The position numbers and the translations under genes are program-made. This document shows, piece after piece, positions 62,108 through 64,000 of a stretch of DNA of 64,000 nucleotides. The DNA lies in the NCBI RefSeq assembly GCF_900103885.1, contig NZ_FNIM01000008.1:62001-126000 (forward strand), in the 5' to 3' direction. Positions within the stretch are counted from its first letter, which is position 1. Each line of letters opens with the position of its first letter. This DNA comes from Actinomyces ruminicola. Its GTDB lineage: Bacteria; Actinomycetota; Actinomycetes; Actinomycetales; Actinomycetaceae. A model generated the notes under the pieces. The model made no database searches, had not been told where the DNA came from, and was given only the letters and a program-made list of their open reading frames with translations.

Positions 62108-62131
62108 GACCTCCTCCCCCACCCGGCGCCG

Positions 62132-63334
62132 TCAGCAGGCCTCGCGCAGCGCCGCCGCCCGGTCGGTGCTCTCCCAGGTGAAGCCCGGCCGGCCGAAGTG
62201 ACCGTAGGCGCTGGTGCTCCGGTAGATCGGACGCAGTAGGTCCAGGTCGCGCACGATCGCGGCCGGGCGCAGGTCGAAGACCGTGCTGATGGCGGCGCTG
62301 ATCCGCTCCACGGGTACCTTCTCGGTGCCGAAGGTCTCCACGTACAGACCCACCGGGCGGGCGGAGCCGATCGCGTAGGCGATCTGCACCTCGCAGCGGT
62401 CGGCCAGCCCGGCGGCAACCACGTTCTTGGCCACCCAGCGCATGGCGTAGGTGCCGGAGCGGTCGACCTTGGAGGGATCCTTGCCGGAGAAGGCGCCGCC
62501 GCCGTGACGGGCCATGCCCCCGTAGGTGTCCACAATGATCTTGCGTCCGGTCAGGCCGGCATCGCCGGCGGGGCCGCCGATCACGAACTGCCCGGAGGGG
62601 TTGATCAGGATCTCGGCGTCGGCGACGGCCAGCCTCAGCCCCTTGTCCTCCTCCGCCTCGAGCACCGGGCGGATTACCTCCCGAGTGATCGCGTCGGTGA
62701 GCCACGGCCGGGTGCGGTCGGGGTCGTGCTGCGTGGAGACGACCACCCCGGAAAGCGACACGGGCTTGTCGCCGTCGTAGCCAATGGTGACCTGGGTCTT
62801 GCCGTCGGGACGTAGGCCCTCGACGATGCCCAGCTTGCGCACCCGGGCCAGGCGCTCCGCCAGGCGGTGCGCCAGGTGAATGGGCAGCGGCATGAGCTCC
62901 GCGGTGTCCGTGCAGGCGTAGCCGAACATGAGCCCCTGGTCGCCCGCGCCCTGGAAGTCCAGCGGGTCCAGGTCGGAGCCGTCGTCGCGTACCTCCAGGG
63001 CCTTGTCCACGCCGGCGGCGATGTCCGGGGACTGCTGGCCGATCGAGATCGACACCCCGCAGGAGGCGCCGTCGAAGCACACCTCGGACGAGGTGTAGCC
63101 GATGGAGACGATCTCGCGACGGACGATGTCGGGGATCTCCACATAGGCGCTGGTGGTCACCTCACCGGCGACGTGTACGAGGCCGGTGGTGACCATGGTC
63201 TCCACCGCGACATGCGCGGCAGGGTCTTGCGTGAGGATGGCGTCGAGGATGGCGTCGGACACTCGGTCGCAGATCTTGTCCGGGTGCCCCTCGGTGACGG
63301 ACTCGGACGTGAACGGACGTAGGCGGGAACTCAC
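62132..63334 (-). CDS. metK: S-adenosylmethionine synthetase
   Basis: A 400-residue enzyme making SAM from methionine and ATP, the cofactor for RsmB and AmrS in this window. It has [17 protein letters not shown], the [12 protein letters not shown] signature and the phosphate loop [19 protein letters not shown] 63334 has TACCCT 6 bases upstream and no ribosome binding site; the upstream open frame has no family sequence. Confidence 0.96.
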   Translation of the reverse strand: MSSRLRPFTSESVTEGHPDKICDRVSDAILDAILTQDPAAHVAVETMVTTGLVHVAGEVTTSAYVEIPDIVRREIVSIGYTSSEVCFDGASCGVSISIGQQSPDIAAGVDKALEVRDDGSDLDPLDFQGAGDQGLMFGYACTDTAELMPLPIHLAHRLAERLARVRKLGIVEGLRPDGKTQVTIGYDGDKPVSLSGVVVSTQHDPDRTRPWLTDAITREVIRPVLEAEEDKGLRLAVADAEILINPSGQFVIGGPAGDAGLTGRKIIVDTYGGMARHGGGAFSGKDPSKVDRSGTYAMRWVAKNVVAAGLADRCEVQIAYAIGSARPVGLYVETFGTEKVPVERISAAISTVFDLRPAAIVRDLDLLRPIYRSTSAYGHFGRPGFTWESTDRAAALREAC

Positions 63335-63340
63335 CCCCCA

Positions 63341-63346
63341 AGGGTA
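63341..63346 (-). promoter_or_regulatory. -10 TACCCT, probable leaderless start of metK
   Basis: The minus strand reads TACCCT-TGGGGG-GTG (63334). Confidence 0.5.
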
Positions 63347-63401
63347 CCGGCGGACACCTGCACAATCCGCTTCGGCCCGGTGCCGGCACATGTGGCAAGC
63401 C

Positions 63402-64000
63402 TTACTGCCGATCCGGGAGTGCCTCGAGTCTGTCTGCAATCAGCTCCACCAGGGCGTCGGCGACCTCCTGCTTGGAGCCACTGGCACGGGTGACCTCGCG
63501 CCCGCCCGCGTCCAGCACCACGACGGCGTTGGGCACATCCCCGAACCCCTGGGAGCGGCCGACGGCGTTGACCGCCAGCAGGTCGGCGCCCTTGCGCCGA
63601 GCCTTGGCGGCGCCGTGGTCCAGCACGTCGCCGTCGGCGTCACCGGTCTCGGCGGCGAAGCCGACCACCAGGGTGCGTCCGCCGTCCGTGCGCGGCGGGT
63701 CGGTGACGAGCTCGGCCAGCACATCCGGGTTCTCCACCAGGGCGATGACGGGGCCGGTGGATCCATCCGGCCCGCCCTGTGCGTCGGACGGGGCGAGCGG
63801 GTGCTTCTTAAGCTTGGCGGCCGCGACGGTGGCGGGGCGGAAGTCGGCTACGGCGGCGGCCATGACTACGGCGTCGGCGTCCGTCGCGGCCGCGCGTACT
63901 GCGGCGCGCAGGTCGAGGGCGGTGGTGACGGGCACGACCTCGATCCGGGGCGGCAGGTCGGCGAGCACCTGGGCGTCTACGTGCGCGGACACCAGGGTCA
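63402..64000 (-). CDS. coaBC: CoaBC, phosphopantothenate-cysteine ligase part (5' end missing)
   Basis: The C-terminal 199 codons of the bifunctional coenzyme A biosynthesis protein; the frame runs off the window edge. Visible are the CoaB features [20 protein letters not shown] (substrate and dimer site), [11 protein letters not shown] and [12 protein letters not shown], which bind CTP and 4'-phosphopantothenate. The CoaC decarboxylase half lies beyond the window. It is followed by metK after 67 bases, the usual actinobacterial order. Confidence 0.93.
   Translation of the reverse strand, partial: TLVSAHVDAQVLADLPPRIEVVPVTTALDLRAAVRAAATDADAVVMAAAVADFRPATVAAAKLKKHPLAPSDAQGGPDGSTGPVIALVENPDVLAELVTDPPRTDGGRTLVVGFAAETGDADGDVLDHGAAKARRKGADLLAVNAVGRSQGFGDVPNAVVVLDAGGREVTRASGSKQEVADALVELIADRLEALPDRQ

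Overview
The window is GC-rich (about 70 %) and densely coded. RbpA, PafBC, a GarA-type FHA protein, HelY, a CoaBC-MetK-PriA-Fmt-RsmB-Rpe block and above all one giant type I fatty acid synthase point to an actinobacterium. Sucrose PTS and Dha phosphotransferase genes and a FAS-I/AccA/AccD operon suggest the family Actinomycetaceae, probably Actinomyces or a close relative. The assignment rests on gene content, not on a search.

Layout. 1-2950: divergent pentose-phosphate genes zwf (cut by the window start) and gnd. 3079-6646: garA, ftsR, a bifunctional-nuclease-like gene and mcdR in the order known from mycobacteria, then an aldo/keto reductase. 6776-10133: an Hsp70-like gene divergent from a PiT phosphate transporter pair. 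10206-15092: sucrose module (GH32 hydrolase, EIIBCA permease, LacI regulator) with an operator on the permease promoter. 15439-18145: HrtAB-like ABC exporter, a tiny HTH protein and decayed gene scraps. 18146-31070: housekeeping genes (pfkA, rbpA, ppm-lnt-helY, tatC, tatA, pafC-pafB, a DUF3866 gene, hisE, hisG). 31116-33401: FMN-riboswitch-controlled riboflavin uptake genes without an ATPase gene. 33579-36142: AmmeMemoRadiSam pair. 36232-39832: dhaKLM plus putP. 39933-42728: acpS, YefM-YoeB toxin-antitoxin, a decayed acpS copy, and a GAP-family membrane protein facing a TetR regulator across a perfect palindrome. 42870-55908: accA-accD-fas operon. 56187-64000: rpe, rsmB, fmt, a HAD hydrolase, priA, metK, coaBC (cut by the window end).

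How they fit together. AccA/AccD make malonyl-CoA for FAS-I, whose carrier domain needs the AcpS encoded 2.4 kb beyond the 3' end of fas. Sucrose enters by the PTS as sucrose-6-phosphate, is split by the GH32 enzyme and feeds PfkA, Zwf, Gnd and Rpe. Lnt, Ppm and Tat serve envelope lipoproteins, including the lipoprotein RibY.

Recurring signals: at least ten genes have a TAnnnT-like -10 hexamer 6-7 bases before the start codon and no ribosome binding site, which fits leaderless mRNAs. Three convergent gene ends carry perfect 18-21 bp GC-rich hairpins without T-tracts. No tRNA, rRNA, CRISPR array, insertion sequence or prophage was seen.
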